Source: an uncultured Methylococcaceae bacterium | Lineage (GTDB): Bacteria; Pseudomonadota; Gammaproteobacteria; Methylococcales; Methylomonadaceae | Direction: 5' to 3' | DNA: 41,863 nt | Assembly (NCBI GenBank): GCA_903934035.1 | Contig: CAIZMK010000201.1 | Location: forward strand, 1 to 41,863 | Part shown: positions 34,101-41,788 of the stretch, piece after piece | How positions within the stretch are numbered: the stretch's first letter is position 1 | How the letters are laid out: the number at the start of each line of letters is the position of its first letter | The notes under the pieces: generated by a model | Seen by the model: only the letters and a program-made list of their open reading frames with translations | Database searches by the model: none | What the model was told of the DNA's origin: nothing | Translations under genes and position numbers: made by a program

Positions 34101-35528
34101 TTCAAATGATTTGCGAGGTGTTAGATGAAACTGATCGTCAGTATGCCTTAAGCCTTCGGTGTTAGTTCCCGCCCAATTAATTTTACGTATTTTTTCTTGG
34201 CGTAACCAAATGATGCAATTTTCCATATTGCTAGTATGTCGTATAGCCAGTATGCCAGCAGCCTTATCTGAATAAGCCTCAGCTTCTATGAGTGACTTAG
34301 AAAGATGATTACACACATAAGGTTCGTCTCCCATATTAACGTTAAGCCAATCTAGTAAGCTGGTAATGTCATTTTGAGTGGGTGTGATCCCTGCTAGAAA
34401 ACGCATATTGTCAACGATAACGATAATGCCGGTTGCGTTAAACAGACTCATTAATTCTGGCAGTGTTTTAGAGGTATCTATAGCCGATAGTTTGCTTAAT
34501 TTAGCAATGGTTTTTATATTCACATCCAAGGCTTTATGGGTCAAACTTTGGTGTTTAAGGAGTCCCTTCATGGCTAGTTTTAAGCTAACTAGCTGGCTTA
34601 TTAAATGCGCTGCCTTGCGCATAGGTAAGGAGATTCTTTTAGGTGTGAGATGATGGCATGCGATCAATCCCCAAAGCTTGCCATTTTGCAGTAAAGAAAT
34701 GCTTAGGGTTGAAGTGACTCCCATATTACGCAGATAAGTGATGTGTATGGGCGATAAGCTTCGTAACGTAGAATAACTCATGTCCAGAGCTTCGTTGCTA
34801 ACTGGGTTGAGTTTGGGAATTATAGATACAGGTATGGCATCGATATCAGTCACACCTCTTACTAAATTTTGCGTGTATAGCTTTCTAGCTTGTTCAGGAA
34901 TGTCGCTGGCTGGAAAGTGAAGGCCTAAATAGTCAGTGACTAGTTCAGTGCGACTCTGGGCTATGACTTCACCGTCCCAGTATTCATCAAACTTGTAAAT
35001 CATGACATTGTCATAAGCTAATATCGATCGAACAGTTTGTGCGATATGGTCAAAATAGCTAGTTAAAGTCTTTTTCCCATCATCCTCAGGGAGTAGTTCT
35101 TGAATTTTTGATAACAGTTCGGTTAAGTTTTCCGAGGCCTCTAAATGACTATCATTACTTAATTCAAGTACAGGAAATTCATCTGATAGATAAACATGAG
35201 CATCCAGTTTGTTAAAATTGGGGCTAATAAAGTCAATAACCCCCATTGCAGTATTTGTATTGGATAGTTGGGCAGTAGCAATTAGTTGGTTAACTTGAGC
35301 AGCAGCCTTTGCTCCTATGACACTATGCAAAGGTTGATCTAGGGCTAGGTCAGCAGAAATTTTTAATAATTCTTCCAAGTTATCGCTGGCTTGAATAATT
35401 GAATGAACTGGGTTAGTGTTTAGAACGAGAGCAATCCCATGTGGTTGAATCGTACTTAATTTATGAATAGGCTCAGAGGCACATTGTTCCATTGCCTGCT
35501 TTAAAGCTAAATCAGAGTGTTCAGTCAT
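31173..35528 (-). CDS. bphP: Bacteriophytochrome-LOV hybrid with GGDEF and EAL domains
   Basis: A 1451-aa cytoplasmic protein. PAS-GAF-PHY core (~1-510): Cys16 in EQCASEPIH for biliverdin, IQPHG, PASDIPEQARKLY, CHHLTPKRISLP and the PHY tongue PRKSFETWS. A LOV domain (~530-645): GKNCKMLHGP with the flavin-reactive Cys567, NYRKDG, FWNEL and VGIQRD. Two PAS domains follow (~655-890). The GGDEF domain (~900-1065) has RLGGDEF and the inhibitory-site motif RDSD five residues before it. The EAL domain (~1080-1325) has EALIRW, DDFGTGYSS and AEGVET intact. A final PAS (~1340-1450) follows EAL. Both cyclase and phosphodiesterase active sites look competent, so net c-di-GMP output cannot be predicted. 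Operon with bphO. Confidence 0.93.
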   Translation of the reverse strand: MTEHSDLALKQAMEQCASEPIHKLSTIQPHGIALVLNTNPVHSIIQASDNLEELLKISADLALDQPLHSVIGAKAAAQVNQLIATAQLSNTNTAMGVIDFISPNFNKLDAHVYLSDEFPVLELSNDSHLEASENLTELLSKIQELLPEDDGKKTLTSYFDHIAQTVRSILAYDNVMIYKFDEYWDGEVIAQSRTELVTDYLGLHFPASDIPEQARKLYTQNLVRGVTDIDAIPVSIIPKLNPVSNEALDMSYSTLRSLSPIHITYLRNMGVTSTLSISLLQNGKLWGLIACHHLTPKRISLPMRKAAHLISQLVSLKLAMKGLLKHQSLTHKALDVNIKTIAKLSKLSAIDTSKTLPELMSLFNATGIIVIVDNMRFLAGITPTQNDITSLLDWLNVNMGDEPYVCNHLSKSLIEAEAYSDKAAGILAIRHTSNMENCIIWLRQEKIRKINWAGTNTEGLRHTDDQFHLTPRKSFETWSETSHGRCKPWPKEKIKFAHFFQASLSTFLHSLHLENLLNDTQHSHIELLNAVPTGIIITDPFKRITFANRDFEQLTGYSQEEILGKNCKMLHGPETDPDHIQAIRDSLTEQQSFIGEILNYRKDGTSFWNELTISPIYDKQNQLSHYVGIQRDISEHKLMKDNLVESEKRFRELSDVTPALIWQADVHKNLFWFNKSWLKFTGRSYFIEQGAGWLKGIHPQDRDAFMSNYNRLFDRREHFHIEFRLQRADGKYRWLDGHYVPQQSAEGEFIGYVGTCIDITDLRNSKAALDFFNVAHEIIYSTDLNRIVLDCNQRFCELTGYSRDEVVGQNISILKSGMHDTSFYAHMWQKLNTESFWQGEFINRTKAGNLSTIMTTISVIFDSRGKPQRYLAVGSDITDIINKRQHYEKIAYYDNLTGLPNRLLLLDRLENAISRTKRYGGFFAVLFVDLDGFKAINDHYGHAIGDKFLVAISHQIKLNIRDSDTLARLGGDEFVVILDGLTTKHDHEGPIISLLKVCNSDILLEGVALKVSASIGVCLYPNDIIAEDADAKTLLSHADQAMYVAKNQGKNCFHFFDSTQDQAIITRNNAIDAIKKALDQSEFELLYQPKVNMRSGDVLGFEALIRWNKDTGQIGPSLFLPIVQNHPLGIELGNWVIDSALKQLSVWNEQGIETSISINIDPRQLYQTNFVDKLQNAISRQPYYRAGSLELEILETTALDDRLTVSKIISECQEMGIDFALDDFGTGYSSITYLKELPIKALKIDRSFIVDMTESDKNLKLVENIINLTLGMEKQVIAEGVETVEQGEILLSLGCEFAQGFAIAKPMTATQLATWIKEWNPYPSWSLATTSIFDYQHLFEGMTDPIMIIKNDRFIECNEATLKILGYPSKENFINKHPSEVSPTLQPDGCLSDEKAKAMNEIAKQNGYHCFEWTHLRFDGSELLVEVMLTKTQLNNEEFIQVVWRDLSLRG

Positions 35529-35905
35529 GTAATCGCCATAAAAATAAATTTCAGCATCAAAGCTTAGTAGCCTTAGATTGCCTAATAACTTGTCATCGTA
35601 AGATTACAATAATATCTCAAATATTACGAGGGTTTTTTGAAGTTTGGAAGAGATAGGAGCGTGTTAATTGCTTTGTTGTAATTGACGCAAAAAACCTAAG
35701 TTAATTGAGAGGGTTATTGTCTGTAGAGAAAGATTCTTCGAGTTCTGGTAGGTAATTATGTTGAGAGAATCAAGCATTTTGGTAAGTTTGTCTTTTAACT
35801 TATTAAGGCGGGACTGTTTGACGTTAAGTCGTTCATGGTGAGTCATGAAGTATTGGAGGCGATCTGGTTTCGCGGGGCCAATATTGGGTAATCTTAATTT
35901 TTAGG
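35529..35905. other. Intergenic region upstream of bphP
   Basis: About 375 bp. A 60-codon minus-strand frame (35664-35846) with Lys/Leu-rich coiled-coil-like start lacks a ribosome site and is not counted as a gene. The bphP promoter should lie in 35530-35660. Nothing else is recognised. Confidence 0.4.
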
Positions 35906-35912
35906 CATAAAA

Positions 35913-35941
35913 AAAGGACTGGGTTTACACCTAAGTCCTTT
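35913..35941 (-). terminator. Terminator of the tRNA-Met remnant
   Basis: Read on the minus strand, AAAGGACT, a 13-nt loop and AGTCCTTTTTTT form a classic Rho-independent terminator 8 nt beyond the CCA end of the tRNA fragment. It shows that the tRNA gene originally read leftward here. Confidence 0.75.
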
Positions 35942-35948
35942 ATTTTTA

Positions 35949-35997
35949 TGGTGGCGATAGGTGGATTTGAACCACCGACCCCGGGGTTATGAATCCC
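35949..35997 (-). tRNA. 3' fragment of tRNA-Met(CAU): attachment site of the integrated element
   Basis: The minus strand reads GATTCATAACCCCGGGGTCGG, then GTGGTTCAAATCCACC and TATCGCCACCA: anticodon loop with CAU, variable loop, T arm with TTCAAAT, acceptor strand and encoded CCA. The 5' half is missing; sequence upstream (36000 onward) does not fold back. Tyrosine integrases commonly recombine in the anticodon-to-3'-end region of tRNA genes, leaving an intact gene at one end and a 3' remnant at the other. Here the remnant marks the chromosome-side junction next to the integrase at 36275; the intact tRNA should be at the other end, beyond the window. Confidence 0.8.
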
Positions 35998-36274
35998 ATA
36001 AATAGCAAAAGCCACAACACACAGCAACAAACAATAGTAATTAAATCAATAAGTTAATTCATTTGTCTTGTTGTCCATTATTGCCATTTATTACCTGTTT
36101 TTATAATGAATTGCGTCACCAGTGCGTCATTGGTTTATACTGTAACCCTACTAGCAAAGCGGCCTTGAAGGTGTAATCAGCACCAACAAGACCTTACCAC
36201 TAACTTAAATTCGGGTTAAGCAATGGCTGGAAGCATCATATCAGAAAGCCAATTGTCACCCTACAGGAACAATC

Positions 36275-37336
36275 ATGGCAACTATCAAAGAACGCACAGC
36301 ACAAGATGGCAATAAAAGCTTTTTTGCAGAAGTCAGGATGAAAGGCTATCCGGCACAACGTGCCACCTTCAAGCGAAAAACAGACGCTAAAAAGTGGGTG
36401 CAAGATACTGAATCAGCAATCAGAGAAGGACGGCACTTTAAAACCGCCGAAGCGAAAAAGCACACCGTAGAGGAAATGATAGACCGCTATCTTGCCGGGG
36501 CTAATCTTACCAAGACACAAGACGAACATACCGGCTTGCACCTAAGACGCTGGAAGGATGAATTAGGTTATCTGATACTTGCAGATTTAACCGTGGGCGT
36601 AATTACCCAAGTTAAAGATAAATTACTAAGTGAGGATGTTAGAGGTAAACCACGAAGCCCAACCACCGTACTTAGATACATGGCTTCATTAAGCACCGTT
36701 TTAACAACAGCCGTTAAGGATTGGGCATGGCTTGAAGATTCACCTATGAAAAACATTACCAAGCCTAAAGCGGCGCGGGGGCGTGTCCGGTTTTTATCAG
36801 ATGATGAACGCGAACGGCTTTTAATTGCTTGCAAGGAATCCAGTAACAAACTGCTTTATATGTGTGTAATTCTGGCTATTAGTACCGGCATGAGACAGGC
36901 TGAACTGTTTGGCCTTAAATGGACTGATGTAGATCTTTATAATGGTTTTTTGATCTTGCATAAAACCAAGAACGGCGAACGGCGGCGCGTTCCCTTATCT
37001 GGGCATGGTTTGGACTTGTTACGCGAACATGGCAAGGTTAGGCGGCTTGATACTGACTTATTATTCCCGGGCATTAAAAACCACTTAACCCCGATTGATT
37101 TACAGACACCTTGGGAAACGGCACGGAAACGCGCACAGGTAGAGGATTTTAGATGGCATGACTTGAGACATTGCACGGCTTCTTATTTGGCTATGAACGG
37201 CGCAACCATGCCAGAAATTGCCGAGGTATTGGGACAGAAAACCATGCAAATGGTCAAAAGATACGCGCATTTATCAGACGGCCATGTAAGTAATGTGGTT
37301 GCTAGCATGAACGCCAAAATATTTGGTTCATCCTAA
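36275..37336 (+). CDS. int: Tyrosine-type site-specific integrase
   Basis: A 353-aa integrase. The N-terminus has an arm-binding AP2-like segment (residues ~1-50, SFFAEVRMKGYPAQRATFKRKTDAKKW), then a SAM-like core-binding domain (~60-160) and the catalytic domain (~170-345). Catalytic residues visible: Arg207 (TGMRQAE), Lys in HKTKNGERRRVPL, His295/Arg298 (HDLRH) and Tyr330 (VKRYAHL). The usual LGH histidine is Gln (LGQKTMQM). AGGAAC precedes the ATG. It inserts the element at the adjacent tRNA-Met. Overlaps the next start by 1 nt (TAATG). Confidence 0.93.
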   Translation: MATIKERTAQDGNKSFFAEVRMKGYPAQRATFKRKTDAKKWVQDTESAIREGRHFKTAEAKKHTVEEMIDRYLAGANLTKTQDEHTGLHLRRWKDELGYLILADLTVGVITQVKDKLLSEDVRGKPRSPTTVLRYMASLSTVLTTAVKDWAWLEDSPMKNITKPKAARGRVRFLSDDERERLLIACKESSNKLLYMCVILAISTGMRQAELFGLKWTDVDLYNGFLILHKTKNGERRRVPLSGHGLDLLREHGKVRRLDTDLLFPGIKNHLTPIDLQTPWETARKRAQVEDFRWHDLRHCTASYLAMNGATMPEIAEVLGQKTMQMVKRYAHLSDGHVSNVVASMNAKIFGSS

Positions 37337-38130
37337 TGAATAATCTATTAAGTCCAGTCGAACTAATAGAAGGCATTGATAAAATGCAAGGCTTGGGATC
37401 TTCAGACTTTGAAATCATCCAAAATATAGCCAGAATTGCAGAAGCAGAAGCGAGAAATATAATTAACAAAGCAGGTTTTGCGCCTGATTTAATGACTTAT
37501 TGTTTTGTACCAGATGATGATTTAAGCCATGGAGAAAATAAAAAAGAACGGTTGAAATTTGAAAGGCTGGCTTGGTATAACGAAGCAAGTCACTTGATTG
37601 ACATTCCTGATATTGAACTAGCGACAGCGGCATTCACTATTATTGAAGCTAGGCAATTCACTTATTTTCTTGATACTGGGCAGGCAGAAAAAGCCATTAT
37701 TTCAATGGCTAATCTTTTAGCTTGTGGCTTGCTTCAGTCAGAACAAGACAAAGAAGGGGCTATTAATGTATTAAGAAACCGTCATAAGAAACAAGGGAGC
37801 AACGGCGGCAAAGGTAAAAAGGGCTTTAAAAAACCTATTAAGCAGTATATCGAAAAGGCCTATAAATCCCTTAAACTTAATAATGAACTTAGTCCAGACA
37901 AAGCCGCACGCAGGATTTTAAAATTATTTACAGATGATAACGCGCAATCAATTTATAAAGAAATTTATCCAGACAATGAACTTTGTCCCATTATTGCCAT
38001 TGAATACAACAACAACGAAAAGAGATTTTTTTATTATGCTACTCATACCCCGGATAAAGAGGATTCCTTAAGCTTTGATAGATTAATTTTTATCATTAGA
38101 GAATTAAGGCGTGCCGGTGATCTTGATTGA
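37336..38130 (+). CDS. Element-encoded protein of unknown function
   Basis: A 264-aa protein, start coupled to the integrase stop. The N-terminal ~150 residues are acidic and helical (IIQNIARIAEAEARNIINKAG, AAFTIIEARQFTYFLDTG). A basic Lys/Gly stretch HKKQGSNGGKGKKGFKKP sits at ~150-168, which could contact nucleic acid. The C-terminal part is mixed. No family recognised. Its position behind int suggests a role in the life of the element. Confidence 0.6.
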   Translation: MNNLLSPVELIEGIDKMQGLGSSDFEIIQNIARIAEAEARNIINKAGFAPDLMTYCFVPDDDLSHGENKKERLKFERLAWYNEASHLIDIPDIELATAAFTIIEARQFTYFLDTGQAEKAIISMANLLACGLLQSEQDKEGAINVLRNRHKKQGSNGGKGKKGFKKPIKQYIEKAYKSLKLNNELSPDKAARRILKLFTDDNAQSIYKEIYPDNELCPIIAIEYNNNEKRFFYYATHTPDKEDSLSFDRLIFIIRELRRAGDLD

Positions 38131-38260
38131 TAAACTTACTTAAAAAATAAAATTTGGAATAGCCGCTATTCAGAAATACACGTTGTTTTAATTACCCCAA
38201 GCCGCAAACCATAACAGTTCGCGGTGATTCTTCTTAATTAATGAATCAGGATAATACACA

Positions 38261-38497
38261 ATGAACCAACAACAAACCGAAAATATACAAATCGCGTGGA
38301 TCTTTTCCACCGTTCAACAATTCCATCAACGCCACCCTGCTTTTACACTAGGGGGATTAAGGCATCAAATTTTTAATGAGCATACAAACGGATTAGCTAA
38401 ATCCGGGGCTGTTATTCGTAATGGGCGGCGGGTGCTTATAAACGAACTTAAGTATTTTGGTTGGCTGGAAGCCCAAAACCAAGCCGGTGCAAAATAA
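38261..38497 (+). CDS. AlpA/excisionase-like small DNA-binding protein
   Basis: A 78-aa protein. The segment FTLGGLRHQIFNEHTNGLAKSGAVIRNGRRVLINELKYFGWLEAQ has the plan of a short winged-helix/MerR-like DNA-binding protein of the AlpA/Xis type found beside integrases and primases on satellites. AGGA lies 9 nt before the ATG, after a 130-bp non-coding gap that probably carries the promoter of the downstream operon. It would act as excisionase or as activator of the replication genes. The stop overlaps the next ATG. Confidence 0.65.
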   Translation: MNQQQTENIQIAWIFSTVQQFHQRHPAFTLGGLRHQIFNEHTNGLAKSGAVIRNGRRVLINELKYFGWLEAQNQAGAK

Positions 38498-38814
38498 TGA
38501 AAAATACAGCAATCATTCCAGCAACCCCCGGCTATTTCATTGTTGAACCAGTCACCGAAGGTGGAAAAATAGTTGATGCTGTTTTAATACCTATTATCGG
38601 TTGGTTTATAGACTGTCAAATTACACACCCGATTACCCTTTTTCAAACATTTGAAGATAATAATTATCCAATACTGACACCCGGAAACATTGTATTTGAT
38701 GATTCCCAAGACACCTATAACAGTATTGAAGATTGGATGACTTGCCAAAATGCGAGAGCGCAGACACCAACAACCTTATTTGAATTGAATGGCAAAAATC
38801 AAGGAGCCGCGTAA
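38497..38814 (+). CDS. Small element protein, unknown function
   Basis: A 105-aa protein when started at ATG 38497, which overlaps the previous stop (TAATG); the track start (38461) lies inside the preceding gene. The sequence is beta-rich (GYFIVEPVTEGGKIVDAVLIPIIGWFID) with a DDSQDTYNSIEDWMTC segment. No family recognised. The stop overlaps the next start (TAATG). Confidence 0.6.
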   Translation: MKNTAIIPATPGYFIVEPVTEGGKIVDAVLIPIIGWFIDCQITHPITLFQTFEDNNYPILTPGNIVFDDSQDTYNSIEDWMTCQNARAQTPTTLFELNGKNQGAA

Positions 38815-39263
38815 TGAATCAAACTAAATTGCAAGAAAGTTATTTGGCGCTTAGTTCCTACTTTGAGAAAGCTATCATTATTACTGAAATAAGTCGTAAA
38901 TTTGAAGCGGATTTAAGTGCTGAAACCGAAGAAAATAAAAGTTTTATTATTCCCATCGTTACCTGTTTTTTATTCCAAAAAAATATTTTAATAGAACTGA
39001 ATGAATGCCTAACCCAGTCTGAAAATAAACCTGATGTGGGCTTATTGCTGGCATCTTTAATAAACTTAAATAAAGCACAACTAGCGTTTTGTGAAGCCGC
39101 ATTTTCAGTAAGTGTTACTTATGGTACTTATGAGCTATTAGAAACCCCGAGATTTTTAAATATTGATGTCATTGGTGAAGCCTTCAATTTAAATCTTGAA
39201 TTAAAATACTTCATTAAAAAAATCAAGAAGACTTTGATTAAGGCGGGCTATCTATGCGAATAA
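38814..39263 (+). CDS. Small helical element protein, unknown function
   Basis: A 149-aa, mainly helical protein (LQESYLALSSYFEKAIIITEISRKFEADLS, FLFQKNILIELNECL). AT-rich codon use compared with the following primase genes. Coupled to both neighbours: 1-nt overlap upstream, 10-nt overlap with the CHC2 gene downstream. No family recognised. Confidence 0.55.
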   Translation: MNQTKLQESYLALSSYFEKAIIITEISRKFEADLSAETEENKSFIIPIVTCFLFQKNILIELNECLTQSENKPDVGLLLASLINLNKAQLAFCEAAFSVSVTYGTYELLETPRFLNIDVIGEAFNLNLELKYFIKKIKKTLIKAGYLCE

Positions 39264-39544
39264 AACCCGAACAGCTTAAGGCAGCTATTGCACCGGCTGA
39301 TTATTATCAACATGAATTACCCGGTGCAATACTTAAAAAATATGGCTGGAATGATGCTGGCTTGTGTATCTTTCATAACGACACCCAGAAGGGCAGCTTT
39401 CGAGTAAATACCCAAACAGGGGCTTATTGCTGTTTTGCTTGTCAGATAAAGGGCGGTGATATTATTGCTTTTGAAATGGACAAGTACGGGCTTAATTTTA
39501 CCGAGGCGTTGGTAACATTAGCTGAAAAATGGGGGCTAACATGA
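39254..39544 (+). CDS. CHC2-type zinc-finger primase N-terminal protein
   Basis: A 96-aa protein consisting of only a DnaG-type zinc-binding domain: Cys38-x2-His41 (GLCIFHND) and Cys60-x2-Cys63 (YCCFACQIKGGDIIAF), followed by the conserved helix NFTEALVTLAEKWGL. In a full primase this domain recognises the template and is joined to the Toprim core. Here the Toprim is on the next protein, with overlapping ATGA, so the primase appears split into two co-translated chains. Confidence 0.85.
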   Translation: MRIKPEQLKAAIAPADYYQHELPGAILKKYGWNDAGLCIFHNDTQKGSFRVNTQTGAYCCFACQIKGGDIIAFEMDKYGLNFTEALVTLAEKWGLT

Positions 39545-41691
39545 GCGAAATTCCTAAAAGTTACAAGGGAAACCCTTTGATTTATAGCTGGCAATACAAA
39601 GACGAAAGCGGCCAAATACTAGGCGCAGTTATACGCTATGAAGACCCCAACGGGAAAAAAGACGTTGTTCCGTTTTTTAAAAAAAACGGCACAAACTGGA
39701 CAGCGGGTATTGATATAAATCCACGGCCTTTATTTGGCCTTGAAAAACTGGCCGCACACCCAAAAGACAAGCCGGTTTTTATTGTCGAGGGTGAAAAGTG
39801 CGCGGCGGCTTTGCAAGGCCTAGGGATTTGTGCAGTTACTTCATTGGGCGGCTCACAAGCCGCCAAAAAGACCGACTGGACACCGTTAAATGAATTTAAA
39901 TTGGTTTACATATTGCCTGATTTTGATGATTCAGGCGAACATTACGCGCATGATGTGCTTGAACTATTGGCGGCATTGCCACAGCCACCCAAAACCAAAA
40001 CGGTACGCTTGCAGGGACTTGAAAAGGCTGGCGATGTGGTGGACTGGCTTCAAAGTTGGCTTGATAATTGGGACGGTTACGCACCTATCGCCGGTGAATT
40101 ACACGAGCAGATTAAGGTAAAATTATGGGCAGAAATAAAAAGACCAAGCGCCGAACCCAAAGCATTAGTTAATGATGATGCTTGGAGTGTACCCGGTGAA
40201 ATTATTACCAAATTGCCCAAAGTTGCAGCCTTATCCGTGGAGCTAATACCCGAACCGTTTAGGGTTTGGCTGACAGACGTTAGCCACCGAATGCAGACAC
40301 CCGGAGACTTTGCAGCGGTATCAAGTCTTGTTATTGCTGGCTCACTGATTGGCGCGGGGTGTGGGGTAAGACCTAAACAGCTTGATGATTGGGAGGTAAT
40401 CGCTAATCTATGGGGTGCTTGTATTGGTAGGCCTTCAGTAGTTCTAAAAAGTCCTAGCATGAAAGAACCTATGAGCTTACTTGATCGACTTCAGGCGGCT
40501 TATGGTGCGATTTACGAGCGTGATAAAGCCGAAGCTGATTTTGATGGCTTGGTTGATGATGCTGTTTTGAAGGACTTAAAAAGCAAGCTGGACACAAACG
40601 CAAGAGGTAAAGGCTCGCTAAATAAAGCTGACTTACAGCGTTTGCGAGATGAATTTATTAATTTAAATGCTGGCGCAGAATCACAGCCAACGCGACGGCT
40701 GTTTAAAACCAATGAAACATCCATACAAAGCATGACCTTGTTACAAAATCAAAACCCGCGAGGCCTTTTAGTATACCGTGATGAATTAACTGGCTTGCTA
40801 GCACGTTGGGACAGAGAAGACGGCGCAGACGAACGCGCGTATTTTTTGGAGGGCTGGAATGGGAACGGATCTTATACGGACGTCAAGATAGGGCGCGGAG
40901 TAACCGAAGCTAAAACCATTTGTATAAGCTTATTAGGTGGAATACAACCCGATAAGCTTACAAAATACCTACGCCAAGCACAAAAAGGCGGTAATGATGG
41001 CATGCCACAACGCTTACAGCTTGCCGTTTGGCCTGATGAGCCGAAAGACTGGCAGCTAGTCGATATTAAACCCAATAAAGAGGCAAAACAGGCGGCTTTT
41101 TTGATTATGCAAACCTTGGCTGATATGGATTTTTTACAGTATGGAGCTACCCAAAACAGCCATGACGACCGGCCTTATTTTAGATTCGATGCTGATGCAC
41201 AGGAAATCTTTAATAATTGGCTTACTGACCTACAAACCATCAAAATAAAACAAGAAGATAACCCCTTAATGGCTGAGCATTTTGGAAAATTTAGGTCATT
41301 AATGCCTAGTTTGGCCTTGATATTTCATTGTATTGATCTTGCAGGCGGACGGGTAAGCGGTGCGATAAGCCAACGCGCGGCATTGTTGGCGGTTGCTTGG
41401 TGCGACTATCTGGAAACCCATGCGCGGCGTATTTATGCCATGTCAGAGAGTCTGGGGCATGGTGCGGCGGTAAACTTGGCAGATAAGATAAAAGCAGGGG
41501 CTTTGCCCAATCCTTTTACCGCGCGGGATGTTTATAAAAAAGGCTGGTATGGCTTGGCAGAAACAAAAGACGCGGAAACGGCTTGTGGTGTTTTGGTTGA
41601 AGAAAACTGGCTAAGGCGTCAACAACCAGAAAAAGCAGCCGTAGGGCGGCAACCTTTAGCTGATTTTTATATTAACCCGGCTGTTTTATAG
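39541..41691 (+). CDS. Toprim + DUF3987 primase/helicase-like protein
   Basis: A 716-aa protein when started at ATG 39541 (overlaps the previous stop; GGGGG 5 nt upstream). Toprim domain at ~75-165: VFIVEGEKCAAAL (catalytic Glu83) and LPDFDDSGEHYAHD (Asp127/Asp129). A linker to ~235 follows, then the DUF3987 region (~235-690) beginning PEPFRVWLTDVSHRMQTPGDF with IGRPSVVLKSPSMKEP at the degenerate P-loop position and GLLVYRDELTGLLARWDRE. Similar proteins are replication proteins of satellites and plasmids. With the preceding CHC2 protein it should prime replication of the element. The loop lacks a normal GKS/T, as is common in this family. Confidence 0.85.
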   Translation: MSEIPKSYKGNPLIYSWQYKDESGQILGAVIRYEDPNGKKDVVPFFKKNGTNWTAGIDINPRPLFGLEKLAAHPKDKPVFIVEGEKCAAALQGLGICAVTSLGGSQAAKKTDWTPLNEFKLVYILPDFDDSGEHYAHDVLELLAALPQPPKTKTVRLQGLEKAGDVVDWLQSWLDNWDGYAPIAGELHEQIKVKLWAEIKRPSAEPKALVNDDAWSVPGEIITKLPKVAALSVELIPEPFRVWLTDVSHRMQTPGDFAAVSSLVIAGSLIGAGCGVRPKQLDDWEVIANLWGACIGRPSVVLKSPSMKEPMSLLDRLQAAYGAIYERDKAEADFDGLVDDAVLKDLKSKLDTNARGKGSLNKADLQRLRDEFINLNAGAESQPTRRLFKTNETSIQSMTLLQNQNPRGLLVYRDELTGLLARWDREDGADERAYFLEGWNGNGSYTDVKIGRGVTEAKTICISLLGGIQPDKLTKYLRQAQKGGNDGMPQRLQLAVWPDEPKDWQLVDIKPNKEAKQAAFLIMQTLADMDFLQYGATQNSHDDRPYFRFDADAQEIFNNWLTDLQTIKIKQEDNPLMAEHFGKFRSLMPSLALIFHCIDLAGGRVSGAISQRAALLAVAWCDYLETHARRIYAMSESLGHGAAVNLADKIKAGALPNPFTARDVYKKGWYGLAETKDAETACGVLVEENWLRRQQPEKAAVGRQPLADFYINPAVL

Positions 41692-41720
41692 TCGATACTG
41701 AAATCAAACAGTAAACAATG

Positions 41721-41745
41721 AAACCGGCTTTTGTCGGTTTTTTTG
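41721..41745 (+). terminator. Rho-independent terminator after the primase gene
   Basis: AAACCG-GCTTTTGT-CGGTTTTTTTGG: 6-bp stem directly continued by a T tract, 30 nt beyond the stop of the Toprim-DUF3987 gene. It ends the element's left operon. Confidence 0.75.
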
Positions 41746-41788
41746 GTTAAGTTGGTTTAGTCGGTTCGGGGTAACCACGTTTATATAA

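Noticed and set aside
35664-35846. 60-aa minus-strand ORF (MTHHERLNVKQ...)
   Set aside because: Its helix-forming start is plausible, but there is no ribosome site, and it sits between the bphP promoter region and the tRNA terminator. Not enough support.
35833-36030. 65-aa minus-strand ORF
   Set aside because: It reads through the tRNA-Met remnant and its terminator, so it is not coding.
39636-41075. Minus-strand ORFs of 62-127 aa within the primase gene
   Set aside because: All are antisense shadows of the 716-aa gene, whose Toprim motifs and coupled start establish the true frame.
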